Assembly: GCA_028527945.1 (NCBI GenBank)
Contig: JAQQAK010000419.1
Span: 1 to 18,027 of the forward strand
Reading direction: 5' to 3'
Source: Spirochaetaceae bacterium
Lineage (GTDB): Bacteria > Spirochaetota > Spirochaetia > UBA9216
DNA length: 18,027 nucleotides
The translations under genes were made by a program, and so were the position numbers. The notes beneath the pieces are model-generated. The model did no database searches and was not told where the DNA came from. It worked only from the letters and a program-made list of their open reading frames with translations. Of this stretch, positions 1-7,562 are shown piece by piece (the first letter of the stretch is position 1; each line of letters starts with the position of its first letter).

Positions 1-1
1 T

Positions 2-145
2 TTTGTTATAGCAGATGATGATATAGAAGCATTAAAGAATATTGAAAAAATTAAGGATTATGGAAACGCAAGCTTGATGCCTGTTTTTGGTGGTAAAATA
101 AATGCAAAGTCAATTTTTTCAATGCTCTTTAGTAACAAGAAATAA
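2..145 (+). CDS. C-terminal end of an unrecognised protein (partial)
   Basis: An open frame enters from the left edge and runs 47 codons to TAA at 143-145. It includes an acidic stretch (IADDDIEALKNIEKI), then PVFGGKINAKSIFSMLFSNKK at the end. I do not recognise the family and the start lies outside the window. It has the same strand as the DeoR gene but is separated from it by about 278 bp containing a good promoter, so it is probably a separate transcription unit. Coding status rests on the open frame and protein-like composition only. Confidence 0.5.
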   Translation, partial: FVIADDDIEALKNIEKIKDYGNASLMPVFGGKINAKSIFSMLFSNKK

Positions 146-325
146 GATTATTTTTAGATAATTTCAAATTTAATATATCCTGCCTTTTGTAAGTATATTG
201 CTTACAGGTGGGGTAGATTAATAATGTTAGCGATATGTTTTATTAAGTTCCTTCCAGCTTTTATAAACTCTAAATTTGATATAAAATCTGTGCGACAAAA
301 TATTCTATTTGAATTATCTCAATTT

Positions 326-347
326 TTTGAAATCATAATATTTCAAA
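326..347. promoter_or_regulatory. Inverted repeat upstream of the DeoR promoter
   Basis: Perfect 8-bp arms TTTGAAAT / ATTTCAAA flank a 6-bp centre (CATAAT). The repeat lies 23 bp upstream of the -35 hexamer of the regulator gene, a plausible place for a regulator site. It is AT-rich, so chance is possible, and no second copy was found before the sugar-binding-protein gene. Confidence 0.3.
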
Positions 348-360
348 TATAGTCAAAAAT

Positions 361-400
361 GTGAAAAAGTTTGACAAATAAAGATTATTAATGTAAGTAT
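361..400 (+). promoter_or_regulatory. Promoter of the DeoR-family regulator gene
   Basis: A consensus -35 TTGACA lies at 371-376. After 18 bp comes AAGTAT (395-400), preceded by TG at 392-393 in the extended -10 position. The 17-bp segment 361-377 (GTGAAAAAGTTTGACAA) recurs with 14 of 17 matches around the -35 of the downstream sugar-binding-protein promoter (1303-1319). This suggests a shared operator and autoregulation, which is inference. Confidence 0.55.
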
Positions 401-423
401 TATTACTAACAGGGGGCCGCATT

Positions 424-1173
424 ATGATTCCTTATATGCGTAGAAAGAAAATCTTGGAATTACTTCATACAAAGGAATTTGTTTATCTTGATGAGCTTGT
501 AGAATATACAGGTGTTTCACTTGCTACAGTAAGACGCGATCTAAAGTTATTTGAAGAAGAAGGTCAAGTAGAATTTCTGCAAGGCGGGGCGGCCAAGATA
601 AAAGTAGATGTAGCTGAGCGCAATGTAAAAGAAAAACTTGTAATTAATCAGGACATGAAAGAAATTGCCGCAGGCTATGCTGCTACACTTGTTAATGATG
701 GACAGTTTATTTATATAGGTCCGGGAACAACAGAACACTGGATGTTTCAAGGTCTTGGTGGAAAGGATGTTACTGTTGTGACAAACGGAGCATTGCATAT
801 TGATACAATAATAGAAAATAAAATTAATGCCAAATTTCTTGGAGGAGATTTGCTCAATGATATTTCTGTTGTTGTAGGTTATGATGCTATAAAACAGATT
901 GAAAAAATGAATTTTGATAAATGTTTTATTGGTGTTTCTGGTTTTACAATAGACAGGGGCGCTTCAACTTCACAATATGGTGTAGCCGAAATTAATAAAC
1001 TTGCAATAAGCAGATCAAAAAAATCATATCTTTTACTTGATTCTACAAAGGTGGGTAAGAACTCTAAATATACTTTTGCTTCTCCTGAAGTTTTTGATTC
1101 AATTATAATTGCTGGCCCTGTTAGCAGTGAGTATCTTGAACTTGATAATCTGTATCCAGTTGAAATGGTTTAA
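424..1173 (+). CDS. DeoR-family transcriptional regulator of the sugar operon
   Basis: The 249-residue length is normal for DeoR/GlpR regulators. Residues 5-57 form the N-terminal winged helix-turn-helix (YLDELVEYTGVSLATVRRDL carries the family's recognition helix with TVRRDL), followed by the GQVEFLQGGA wing. The remainder is the DeoRC sensor domain, including the phosphosugar-binding loop YIGPGTTEHW near residue 98 and the VVGYDAI and IGVSGF segments. DeoR-family proteins usually repress and are released by a phosphorylated sugar. Here the effector is probably a phosphorylated intermediate made by the downstream kinase or isomerase (inference). The start at 424 follows AGGGGG at 411-416. 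A second ATG at residue 5 is possible. A terminator separates it from the transporter genes, which have their own promoter sharing an element with this gene's promoter. Confidence 0.9.
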   Translation: MIPYMRRKKILELLHTKEFVYLDELVEYTGVSLATVRRDLKLFEEEGQVEFLQGGAAKIKVDVAERNVKEKLVINQDMKEIAAGYAATLVNDGQFIYIGPGTTEHWMFQGLGGKDVTVVTNGALHIDTIIENKINAKFLGGDLLNDISVVVGYDAIKQIEKMNFDKCFIGVSGFTIDRGASTSQYGVAEINKLAISRSKKSYLLLDSTKVGKNSKYTFASPEVFDSIIIAGPVSSEYLELDNLYPVEMV

Positions 1174-1222
1174 TTAAAAAGTCTTTTTCAGATAAAAACT
1201 GAAAAATTATGAATATGAATAG

Positions 1223-1258
1223 GCCGGTAAATGTCTAAAGATGTTTACCGGCTTTTTT
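1223..1258 (+). terminator. Rho-independent terminator after the DeoR gene
   Basis: Perfect 9-bp arms GCCGGTAAA (1223-1231) and TTTACCGGC (1244-1252) are closed by a 12-nt loop and followed directly by six T (1253-1258). It lies 50 bp after the regulator stop codon and before the promoter of the transporter genes. Confidence 0.9.
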
Positions 1259-1302
1259 AATACTCAAAAAAAATCAATAAATTGCAAAAATATGGAAAAA
1301 TA

Positions 1303-1340
1303 GCGAAAAAAGTTGACAAGTTATGAATTAATGCTATCCT
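1303..1340 (+). promoter_or_regulatory. Promoter of the sugar-uptake and degradation genes
   Basis: A consensus -35 TTGACA (1313-1318), a 16-bp spacer and TATCCT (1335-1340) with an upstream TG (1332-1333) make an extended -10 promoter. The segment 1303-1319 (GCGAAAAAAGTTGACAA) resembles the regulator-promoter segment at 361-377. Repeated G(A)5-type runs upstream (GGAAAAATAGCGAAAAAAG) are a candidate DeoR operator overlapping the -35. Confidence 0.65.
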
Positions 1341-1400
1341 TAATGAAGAATGATGACAAAATATTTATTTTATGAGTCGTTCTTATTCATAGGAGGTTAT

Positions 1401-2546
1401 ATGAAAAAGATTTTTACTGTGATGCTTACTGTTTTTTTAGTTCTCGGGCTCATGGCTTGCGGTGGAAAGACAGAGCAAAAGACTGAAGTCAAAGCTGAGG
1501 CTGAAGTATCTACTGCACCAGCCTCGCCGGTTGCTAATGGAGATATCCCGGCACCTTTTAATACTGACAAGACATTTAAGATTGCTCTTGTTAAAGAATG
1601 GGGTACAGGAACTCATATGACAATGCATATTAACGGTGTTAAGAATGAAGCCGCAAAATATGGTATTGAAGTAAATGTAATAGACGCAAATAATGATCTA
1701 CAGGCCATGGCTGAAGGTATTGAGAACGCGGTAACTCAGGGGGTTGATGCTATTCTTACTTCTCATGGAAAAAAAGATGCTCTTCAGGCTTCAATTAATA
1801 AGGCATTAAGAGCAGGTATTCCTTGTATTGTATTTGATAATGATTTTGATATACCGTCAGATGTTCCTTCTGGAATGCTGGTTGCAATGGATCAATATGA
1901 TCTTATGATGGGGCTTCTCTCTCAGATGTCTCTTGTAACATATATGGATGGAAATGCTAATGTTGTTTATAACAGGGTTGCTAACGTTCCTCCAACAGAT
2001 AAACGGCACAGAATATGGGAGGGAGGCATTCTTCCTACTTATACTGGAATCAAGGTTGCTGAGACAATAGACCTTGGAACTTCCGGAGTTATGGCCAAAT
2101 CTCAAACTGCGTTAGAAGCTATTCTTGATGCTGATAAAGATAATTCTATAAATGCTGTTTACGCTGTATGGGATGAATACGCAAAGGGTTTTTATAATGC
2201 TATTCTTGCTTCAGGTAAAAAGCTACCTTTATTTTCTGTAGATATGTCAGATCAGGATCTTGCTATGATGCAGACTAATCCTGATATCTGGATCTCTTCA
2301 TCTGCAGTAGATCCTACTGTTATAGGTATAGTTCAAGTCAGACTTGCTATGCTCGCAATTACAGGAGAGCCACTTCCAAGATACTATTCTCTTACACCTG
2401 TTCTTGTTAAATCAGCTGATTTACCAAATATAAAAGAAAGACCTCTTAGTATGTCAGATCTCTCTGAATTTTATAGCGGATGGGGTTCAACTGATGAGTT
2501 TCTCGAAGACTGGATGGTTACGCTTGCTGCTGAAAAGGCAAAATAA
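1401..2546 (+). CDS. Sugar ABC transporter substrate-binding lipoprotein (RbsB-like)
   Basis: This is the periplasmic receptor of a CUT2 (ribose-type) importer. I start it at ATG 1401 because AGGAGG sits at 1391-1396, which gives 381 residues. The longer frame opening at 1350 lacks a ribosome site and would bury the signal peptide. Residues 1-20 are a lipoprotein signal peptide with lipobox LMAC, so Cys20 is the predicted lipid anchor. A charged, Ala/Pro-rich linker reaches about residue 52. The rest is a type I periplasmic-binding domain of the Peripla_BP_4 kind, with FKIALVKEWG, VDAILTSHG, PCIVFDNDF and INAVYAVWDEYAKG as the usual strand and hinge segments. Its neighbours are a matching ATPase and permease plus MtnK, MtnA and an aldolase, so the ligand is probably 5-methylthioribose or 5-deoxyribose rather than ribose (inference). 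Confidence 0.9.
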   Translation: MKKIFTVMLTVFLVLGLMACGGKTEQKTEVKAEAEVSTAPASPVANGDIPAPFNTDKTFKIALVKEWGTGTHMTMHINGVKNEAAKYGIEVNVIDANNDLQAMAEGIENAVTQGVDAILTSHGKKDALQASINKALRAGIPCIVFDNDFDIPSDVPSGMLVAMDQYDLMMGLLSQMSLVTYMDGNANVVYNRVANVPPTDKRHRIWEGGILPTYTGIKVAETIDLGTSGVMAKSQTALEAILDADKDNSINAVYAVWDEYAKGFYNAILASGKKLPLFSVDMSDQDLAMMQTNPDIWISSSAVDPTVIGIVQVRLAMLAITGEPLPRYYSLTPVLVKSADLPNIKERPLSMSDLSEFYSGWGSTDEFLEDWMVTLAAEKAK

Positions 2547-2556
2547 GAAGATAGTG

Positions 2557-2620
2557 GCCGGATAAAAGTTCTCCGGCTGCTAATTGAAAAAGCGGAACAG
2601 AAGTTATTCTTTTGTTCCGC
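2557..2620 (+). other. Two stem-loops between the binding-protein and ATPase genes
   Basis: The first stem pairs GCCGG (2557-2561) with CCGGC (2573-2577). The second pairs 2592-2603 (GCGGAACAGAAG) with 2609-2620 (CTTTTGTTCCGC), a 12-bp stem with one G-U pair and a 5-nt loop. Neither is followed by a T run, so I do not call a terminator. They may stabilise the binding-protein mRNA or partly attenuate readthrough, a common feature of importer operons in which the receptor is made in excess. About 120 further bases before the ATPase gene hold no clear promoter. Confidence 0.5.
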
Positions 2621-2758
2621 GGGTAATACCGATAGTGTTCATCTGAACGCTCTTTAATAATTGCAAAGATTAATTGTCACCTGATGGTTTATGTGTAGAC
2701 TGGTGGGCTTTGTTTAGATTGTTTTGCTATCGAGTAGTATTAGGTGGTTATAGGAATT

Positions 2759-4267
2759 ATGAATTCTAAGGGCTTGAAGATGAAAGGGATCTCGATGGAG
2801 TTTCCCGGGGTAAGAGCGCTTGATGGAGTAGACTTCTCTGTTGAAAAGGGAGAAGTTCATGCCCTTATTGGCGCGAATGGAGCAGGAAAAAGTACCCTTA
2901 TGAAGGTTCTTTCGGGAGTTTATCAGAATACTGCAGGGGATATCTTCATAGATGGAGAGAAAATCGAGATTCATAACCCAATGGACGCCAAGAATCATGG
3001 TGTTGTAATAGTTTATCAGGAAGTAGATACCGCTTTGGTTCCGCACCTTACAGTAGCGGAAAACATTATGATGGACTATTTAATTGGCGATCAGAAGAAA
3101 CTTTTTATCGATTGGAAAATGATTCAGCGTGAAGCCAAGAGCGCGTTAAAAAATCTTGGATTAAATCTTGATGTTAACAAATTGGTTAGTGAGCTAACAT
3201 TATCAGAAAAACAGATGGTTCTTATTGGAAGAGCGGTTTTTCATAAGGCTGAGTATCTTATACTTGATGAGCCTACTGCTCCTCTTAGTGTTGAAGAAAC
3301 AAATAAACTTTTTGAAATAGTTGAAACAGTAAAAAAGCAGGGTGTCAGTGTTATTTTTATTTCACACCGCCTTGATGAAATTTTCAGAATTTGCGAAAGA
3401 ATTACTGTTCTTCGTGACGGTCAGCTTGTAGGTAGTTACAACGTAAAGACTGAGACAATAGATTCTATAGTTGAAAAAATGCTGGGAAGAAAACTTGAAG
3501 CAACTTTCCCAAAACATGATGTTGAGATTGGCGGAAAACTTTTTGAAGTTAGACAGCTTAGCGGTGAAGGTGGAGTTAACAATGTAAATATGCATGTTAA
3601 TAAAGGTGAAATTGTTGGGCTCTCAGGTCTTGTTGGCGCTGGTAAAACAGAACTTGTAAAGCTGCTTTTTGGAGCGACTCAGAAGTATGAAGGTGAGGTC
3701 GTTCTCAACGGTAAAGTTGTTGCGCCAAAAAATCCAGCACAGGCTGTTAAGACAGGTTTTGCTCTGGTTCCGGAAGAAAGACGCCGGGAAGGAATACTTG
3801 TTCATGAATCAATAGAAACAAATTCCACTTTACCAACACTTGAAAAATACTGCAACGGCGCTTTCATAAACCATAACCAGATAAGAGAATCAGCAATAAA
3901 TACAATCAAGACTGTAGGAGTCAAGGCTCCAAATGAAAAACAGCTTGTATCAAAGCTTTCCGGAGGAAATCAGCAGAAGGTCGCTATTGGAAAATGGTTA
4001 ATCTCAGACGCTGATATCTTTATGTTTGATGAGCCTACAAAGGGTGTTGATGTTGGATCAAAGGCTGAAATCTATAATCTGATTGGCGGTCTTGTTGCAA
4101 ATAAGAAGGGTGTTATATACGCGACTTGTGAGTTTAGTGAGATTCTTGGTTTAACAGATCGTGTCTATGTAATGTATAACGGCACTATTGCCGCTGAGCT
4201 TGTTACAAAAAATACAAATGAAGAAGAGTTGTTACTATATTCAACCGGCGGAGGAAGAAATGAATAA
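2759..4267 (+). CDS. Sugar ABC transporter ATP-binding protein, two NBDs (RbsA/MglA-like)
   Basis: This cytoplasmic ATPase energises the importer. From ATG 2759 it has 502 residues, the usual size of RbsA/MglA/XylG fused ATPases. Domain 1 has Walker A GANGAGKST (38-46), a degenerate signature LTLSEKQM (145-152) and Walker B LILDEPTAPL (166-175). Domain 2 has Walker A GLVGAGKTE (289-297), signature LSGGNQQ (399-405) and Walker B FMFDEPTKGVD (420-430). A degenerate first signature is normal in this family. The frame is open to a GTG at 2744, but ATG 2759 has an adjacent AGGA (2752-2755) and begins where homologues usually do. The last 8 bp overlap the permease gene, so the two are translationally coupled. 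Confidence 0.93.
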   Translation: MNSKGLKMKGISMEFPGVRALDGVDFSVEKGEVHALIGANGAGKSTLMKVLSGVYQNTAGDIFIDGEKIEIHNPMDAKNHGVVIVYQEVDTALVPHLTVAENIMMDYLIGDQKKLFIDWKMIQREAKSALKNLGLNLDVNKLVSELTLSEKQMVLIGRAVFHKAEYLILDEPTAPLSVEETNKLFEIVETVKKQGVSVIFISHRLDEIFRICERITVLRDGQLVGSYNVKTETIDSIVEKMLGRKLEATFPKHDVEIGGKLFEVRQLSGEGGVNNVNMHVNKGEIVGLSGLVGAGKTELVKLLFGATQKYEGEVVLNGKVVAPKNPAQAVKTGFALVPEERRREGILVHESIETNSTLPTLEKYCNGAFINHNQIRESAINTIKTVGVKAPNEKQLVSKLSGGNQQKVAIGKWLISDADIFMFDEPTKGVDVGSKAEIYNLIGGLVANKKGVIYATCEFSEILGLTDRVYVMYNGTIAAELVTKNTNEEELLLYSTGGGRNE

Positions 4268-5279
4268 TACAAAGAATGCGGCCCTGGACGCGGGGAAATC
4301 AGGGGGATTTGACGTTTTCAAGTTCCTTTATAAATACGGGACAATCCTTGTAACAATACTTGCGATTGTTTATTTCTCGGTAGCTGTAGAAAACTGGTTT
4401 ACTTTTGGGAACATCACTAATATATTCCGATCTGTTTCTATAGTCTGTCTTATTGCTCTTGCAATGACTATGTCTCTTACTGTAGACGGCTTTGATCTTT
4501 CAACGGCTGCGACAGCATCTTTTGCCGCTGTAATTGCCGCCAAGGTAATGATAATGTGGCAGTTAAATCCTGCTTTCGCAATTATTCTTCCTATTTTGGT
4601 AGGATGCCTGATTGGATTGATAAATTCATTTCTTATTATAAAGCTTGGAATATCAGACATGCTTTGTACACTTTCAATGATGTTTGTAATCACCGGTGTT
4701 TCTATTACCTTTCAGGAAGGATCTGCTATCTACAATTATATGCCTCTTTTAAAGGGGGGCGTTGCTCCGGGGCTTATGAGTGAAAACTTTAAAGCCATAG
4801 GGCAACATGAATTCCTTCAAATACCAATTCCAGTTTTCATTATGCTTGCAATAGCAATTATTGTTCATATTTTTCTTAACAGAACTAAATATGGAAGGTT
4901 CATGTATATGACAGGCGGCAATGAAGAAGCTGCCAGGCTTTCCGGTATTCCTACCAAAAAATACAGGACATTGGCATATGTACTTTCAGGAGCTATAGCA
5001 TCAATTGCCGGTATTGTTCTTTGCGCAAGACTGGGGTCAGGAGAGGTCGATGCTGCAGGTACTTACCTTATGGATGCTGTTGCTGCCGCATATATTGGTT
5101 TTTCTGTACTTGGAGCTGGCAAGCCTAACGCTTTTGGAACACTTTTGGGCGCGTTGCTGGTAGGTATATTGATGAACGGCCTTGTAATGATGAGTTTTCC
5201 CTATTATTCACAGAATATTGTAAAGGGTGTAGTTCTGATTCTTGGTCTTGGTCTCACATATTACAAGAAGAAGGGGTAA
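4260..5279 (+). CDS. Sugar ABC transporter permease (RbsC-like)
   Basis: This is the inner-membrane channel of the CUT2 importer, 339 residues from ATG 4260, which is preceded by GGAGG (4250-4254) inside the end of the ATPase gene. The frame is open from 4188, but that extension is only the ATPase overlap. It is strongly hydrophobic with about eight to ten membrane segments, starting near residues 28-44. It carries the family signature GFDLST (77-82), equivalent to GIDLS in RbsC, and the cytoplasmic GGNEEAARLSGI loop that contacts the ATPase. The C-terminus is short and basic (YYKKKG). Its position between the ATPase and the kinase, with 3 bp to the next gene, places uptake and metabolism in one transcript. 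Confidence 0.92.
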   Translation: MNNTKNAALDAGKSGGFDVFKFLYKYGTILVTILAIVYFSVAVENWFTFGNITNIFRSVSIVCLIALAMTMSLTVDGFDLSTAATASFAAVIAAKVMIMWQLNPAFAIILPILVGCLIGLINSFLIIKLGISDMLCTLSMMFVITGVSITFQEGSAIYNYMPLLKGGVAPGLMSENFKAIGQHEFLQIPIPVFIMLAIAIIVHIFLNRTKYGRFMYMTGGNEEAARLSGIPTKKYRTLAYVLSGAIASIAGIVLCARLGSGEVDAAGTYLMDAVAAAYIGFSVLGAGKPNAFGTLLGALLVGILMNGLVMMSFPYYSQNIVKGVVLILGLGLTYYKKKG

Positions 5280-5282
5280 GAA

Positions 5283-6491
5283 ATGGAAAAATATTACGAA
5301 CTTGATACAGCATCTGTAATAAATTATGTAAATGGAAAGCTCGACTTTTTCGCTAAAGATGCAGAATATGAGTGTTTAGAAATTGGTGATGGAAATCTTA
5401 ACCTTGTTTTTAGAGTTAATGATAAAAAGAATGATAAAAGTCTGATTGTAAAACAATCTCTTCCATATGTAAGAGCCGCGGGTGAGGATTGGCCTCTTGA
5501 TATTGGTCGTGGTGAGATAGAAAGCAGAATTCTTCAAATAGAATATAAATTGACAAATGGCCTTGTTCCTGAAATCTATCTTTATGATGGAGATATGTGC
5601 TGCATGGTTATGGAAGATCTATCAGATTATAAAATAATGCGTTACGGCCTTATTGAGCATGAGATCTATCCCAATTTTGTTGAACAGATTGCTGACTTCA
5701 TGGTTAAAACACTGCTTCTTACATCTGATGTTGTTATGGAGCATAAGGAAAAGAAAGACTATGTCAAAAGCTTTATAAATCCTGAACTTTGTGAAATTAC
5801 AGAAGATCTTGTTTATACAGAGCCTTTTAATATTGGCGCCAGAAACGATATGGAAGAAAACCTTGTTGAATTCCATAAAAAAAATATAGTTGATGATCCA
5901 AAACTTGCTATAGAAGCAGCTAAACTTAAATTCGATTTTATGAATAATGCGCAGGCTCTTTTGCATGGTGATCTACATACTGGCTCTATTTTTGTAAATA
6001 AAGAGCAGACAAAGGTTATTGATCCTGAGTTTGCGTTTTATGGTCCTATAGCTTATGACATTGGTGCTCTTGTAGCAAACTTGATAATGAATTACCTGTC
6101 TTCATTTTATGGAATGCAGGAAGGCCCTGAAAAAGAAAAATACTGTTCATGGATGCTCAAGACTATCAAGGATACAGTAGATGTTACTAAAACTAAATTC
6201 TTGTCAGAGTGGGACGATGTTGTAACAGACAAAATGGCAAAAAAAGAAGGTTATAAAGAGTTTTGGGTTGATGATGTCTTTATAAATACCGCTGGCGTTA
6301 GTGGATGCGAAATGACAAGAAGAACTGTTGGTTTTGCTCACGTAAAAGACCTTGATGGTATGACAGACGCGAAGGCAAGATATAAAGCCAAGACTACCAA
6401 TCTTTTAATGGCTAAAGAATTAATTATAAACAGGGCAGATTACACAAACGGCCAAAAATACTTGGATCTGATTGGTAAATACTGCAAATAA
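5283..6491 (+). CDS. mtnK: S-methyl-5-thioribose kinase-like protein
   Basis: It is predicted to phosphorylate 5-methylthioribose (or 5-deoxyribose) at C1 with ATP in the cytoplasm. The 402 residues match the roughly 400 of known MtnK proteins, members of the aminoglycoside-phosphotransferase-like kinase fold. Visible motifs are the N-terminal GDGNLNLVFRV loop (35-45), Lys57 in IVKQSLP as the likely ATP lysine, the hinge MEDLSD (110-115), the catalytic loop HGDLHTGS (228-235, Asp230) and the metal-binding DPEF (247-250, Asp247). The start follows AAGGGGTAAGAA, 3 bp after the permease stop. Followed by mtnA, it makes the kinase-isomerase pair of methylthioribose metabolism. The pair also acts on 5-deoxyribose in organisms with the DHAP shunt (established for the pathway; the substrate here is inferred). 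Confidence 0.9.
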   Translation: MEKYYELDTASVINYVNGKLDFFAKDAEYECLEIGDGNLNLVFRVNDKKNDKSLIVKQSLPYVRAAGEDWPLDIGRGEIESRILQIEYKLTNGLVPEIYLYDGDMCCMVMEDLSDYKIMRYGLIEHEIYPNFVEQIADFMVKTLLLTSDVVMEHKEKKDYVKSFINPELCEITEDLVYTEPFNIGARNDMEENLVEFHKKNIVDDPKLAIEAAKLKFDFMNNAQALLHGDLHTGSIFVNKEQTKVIDPEFAFYGPIAYDIGALVANLIMNYLSSFYGMQEGPEKEKYCSWMLKTIKDTVDVTKTKFLSEWDDVVTDKMAKKEGYKEFWVDDVFINTAGVSGCEMTRRTVGFAHVKDLDGMTDAKARYKAKTTNLLMAKELIINRADYTNGQKYLDLIGKYCK

Positions 6492-6503
6492 GGAAGGAAG
6501 CGA

Positions 6504-7559
6504 ATGAAAACTATTGTTCCAGCATTATTGAATGAGTCTAAAGATAAACTTGTGATTCTAGATCAAACATTGCTCCCTGAGCAAGAGAAATTCCTCGAGT
6601 TAGATAAAAGAGAGGATATCTGGGAAGCTATCAAAAAGCTGAGAGTAAGAGGGGCTCCTGCTATCGGAATCTCTGCCGCCTTTGGTATGTATGTTTGTTC
6701 AAATAAAATAGAAACAAAGGATGTTGCTGCTTTTAAGAAAGAAGTTAAAGAGCTGAAAGAATATTTTGCTACATCCAGACCTACTGCTGTTAATCTCTTT
6801 TGGGCTTTGGACAGAATGTGGACAAGGTTTGAAAAAGAAGAGGCTGCCGGAAAATCAGTTGATGAAATAAAAGCCGCGTTTCTTGAAGAAAGTGAAGAGA
6901 TTCTTGTAGAAGACCAGAAGATGGGGGAAGCTATTGGAAAATATGGTCTTGAGCTTTTGAAACCTGGAATGGGGCTTCTAACTCATTGTAATGCCGGAGG
7001 ACTTGCATGTTCAGGTATAGGAACAGCCTTGGCTCCAATGTACGCGGGACAAGATGCCGGATATGATTTTAAGATATACGCGGATGAGACAAGACCTCTT
7101 CTTCAGGGTTCAAGACTAACATCTTATGAACTTTATAAGGCTGGGCTTGATGTTACTGTTATATGTGACAATATGGCATCAATAGTAATGCGCCAGGGTA
7201 AGATAGACGCTGTTCTTGTCGGTACAGACAGAATAACTGCAAATGGCGATGTTATTAATAAAATTGGAACCTCTGGTGTTGCTATTCTTGCAAAAGAATA
7301 TGGTGTTCCTTTTTATGTTCTTGGGCCATATTCTACAGTAGATCTAAATACTCCGACAGGTAATGACGTAGAAATTGAGCTTAGAGATTCTGATGAAATA
7401 GGAAATGGTTTTGGCCGAAGGACAGCTCCTGTTGAGGTAAAAGCATATAATCCTGCTTTTGATATAACTGATAATAAATACGTTACCGCGATTATTACAG
7501 AAAAGGGAATAGTAAAGCCTCCATACAAGGAAAACCTTGAGAAGCTTTTCAAGGGGTAA
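6504..7559 (+). CDS. mtnA: Methylthioribose-1-phosphate isomerase
   Basis: It converts the aldose 1-phosphate made by MtnK to 5-methylthioribulose (or 5-deoxyribulose) 1-phosphate. At 351 residues it has the normal length for MtnA, an eIF2B-related fold. Characteristic segments are VRGAPAIGISAAFG (48-61), SRPTAVNLFWAL (91-102), the catalytic-Cys loop THCNAGGLAC (Cys162), ETRPLLQGSRLTSYEL (195-210) and GTDRITANGDVINKIGT with the catalytic Asp242. Both active-site residues of the characterised enzymes are therefore present. AAGGAAGGAAG precedes the ATG by a short gap, and 12 bp separate it from mtnK. Ribose-1,5-bisphosphate isomerases share the fold, but the TRPLLQG segment and the adjacent mtnK favour MtnA. 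Confidence 0.94.
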   Translation: MKTIVPALLNESKDKLVILDQTLLPEQEKFLELDKREDIWEAIKKLRVRGAPAIGISAAFGMYVCSNKIETKDVAAFKKEVKELKEYFATSRPTAVNLFWALDRMWTRFEKEEAAGKSVDEIKAAFLEESEEILVEDQKMGEAIGKYGLELLKPGMGLLTHCNAGGLACSGIGTALAPMYAGQDAGYDFKIYADETRPLLQGSRLTSYELYKAGLDVTVICDNMASIVMRQGKIDAVLVGTDRITANGDVINKIGTSGVAILAKEYGVPFYVLGPYSTVDLNTPTGNDVEIELRDSDEIGNGFGRRTAPVEVKAYNPAFDITDNKYVTAIITEKGIVKPPYKENLEKLFKG

Positions 7560-7562
7560 CCT

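Noticed and set aside
188..206. Terminator hairpin TGTAAG/CTTACA after the partial first gene
   Set aside because: The stem is only 6 bp, the loop is 7 nt, and a G-rich rather than T-rich sequence follows.
1350..1400. Extended N-terminus for the sugar-binding lipoprotein
   Set aside because: No ribosome site precedes 1350, and the extension would place 17 residues ahead of a clear lipoprotein signal peptide. AGGAGG directly precedes ATG 1401.
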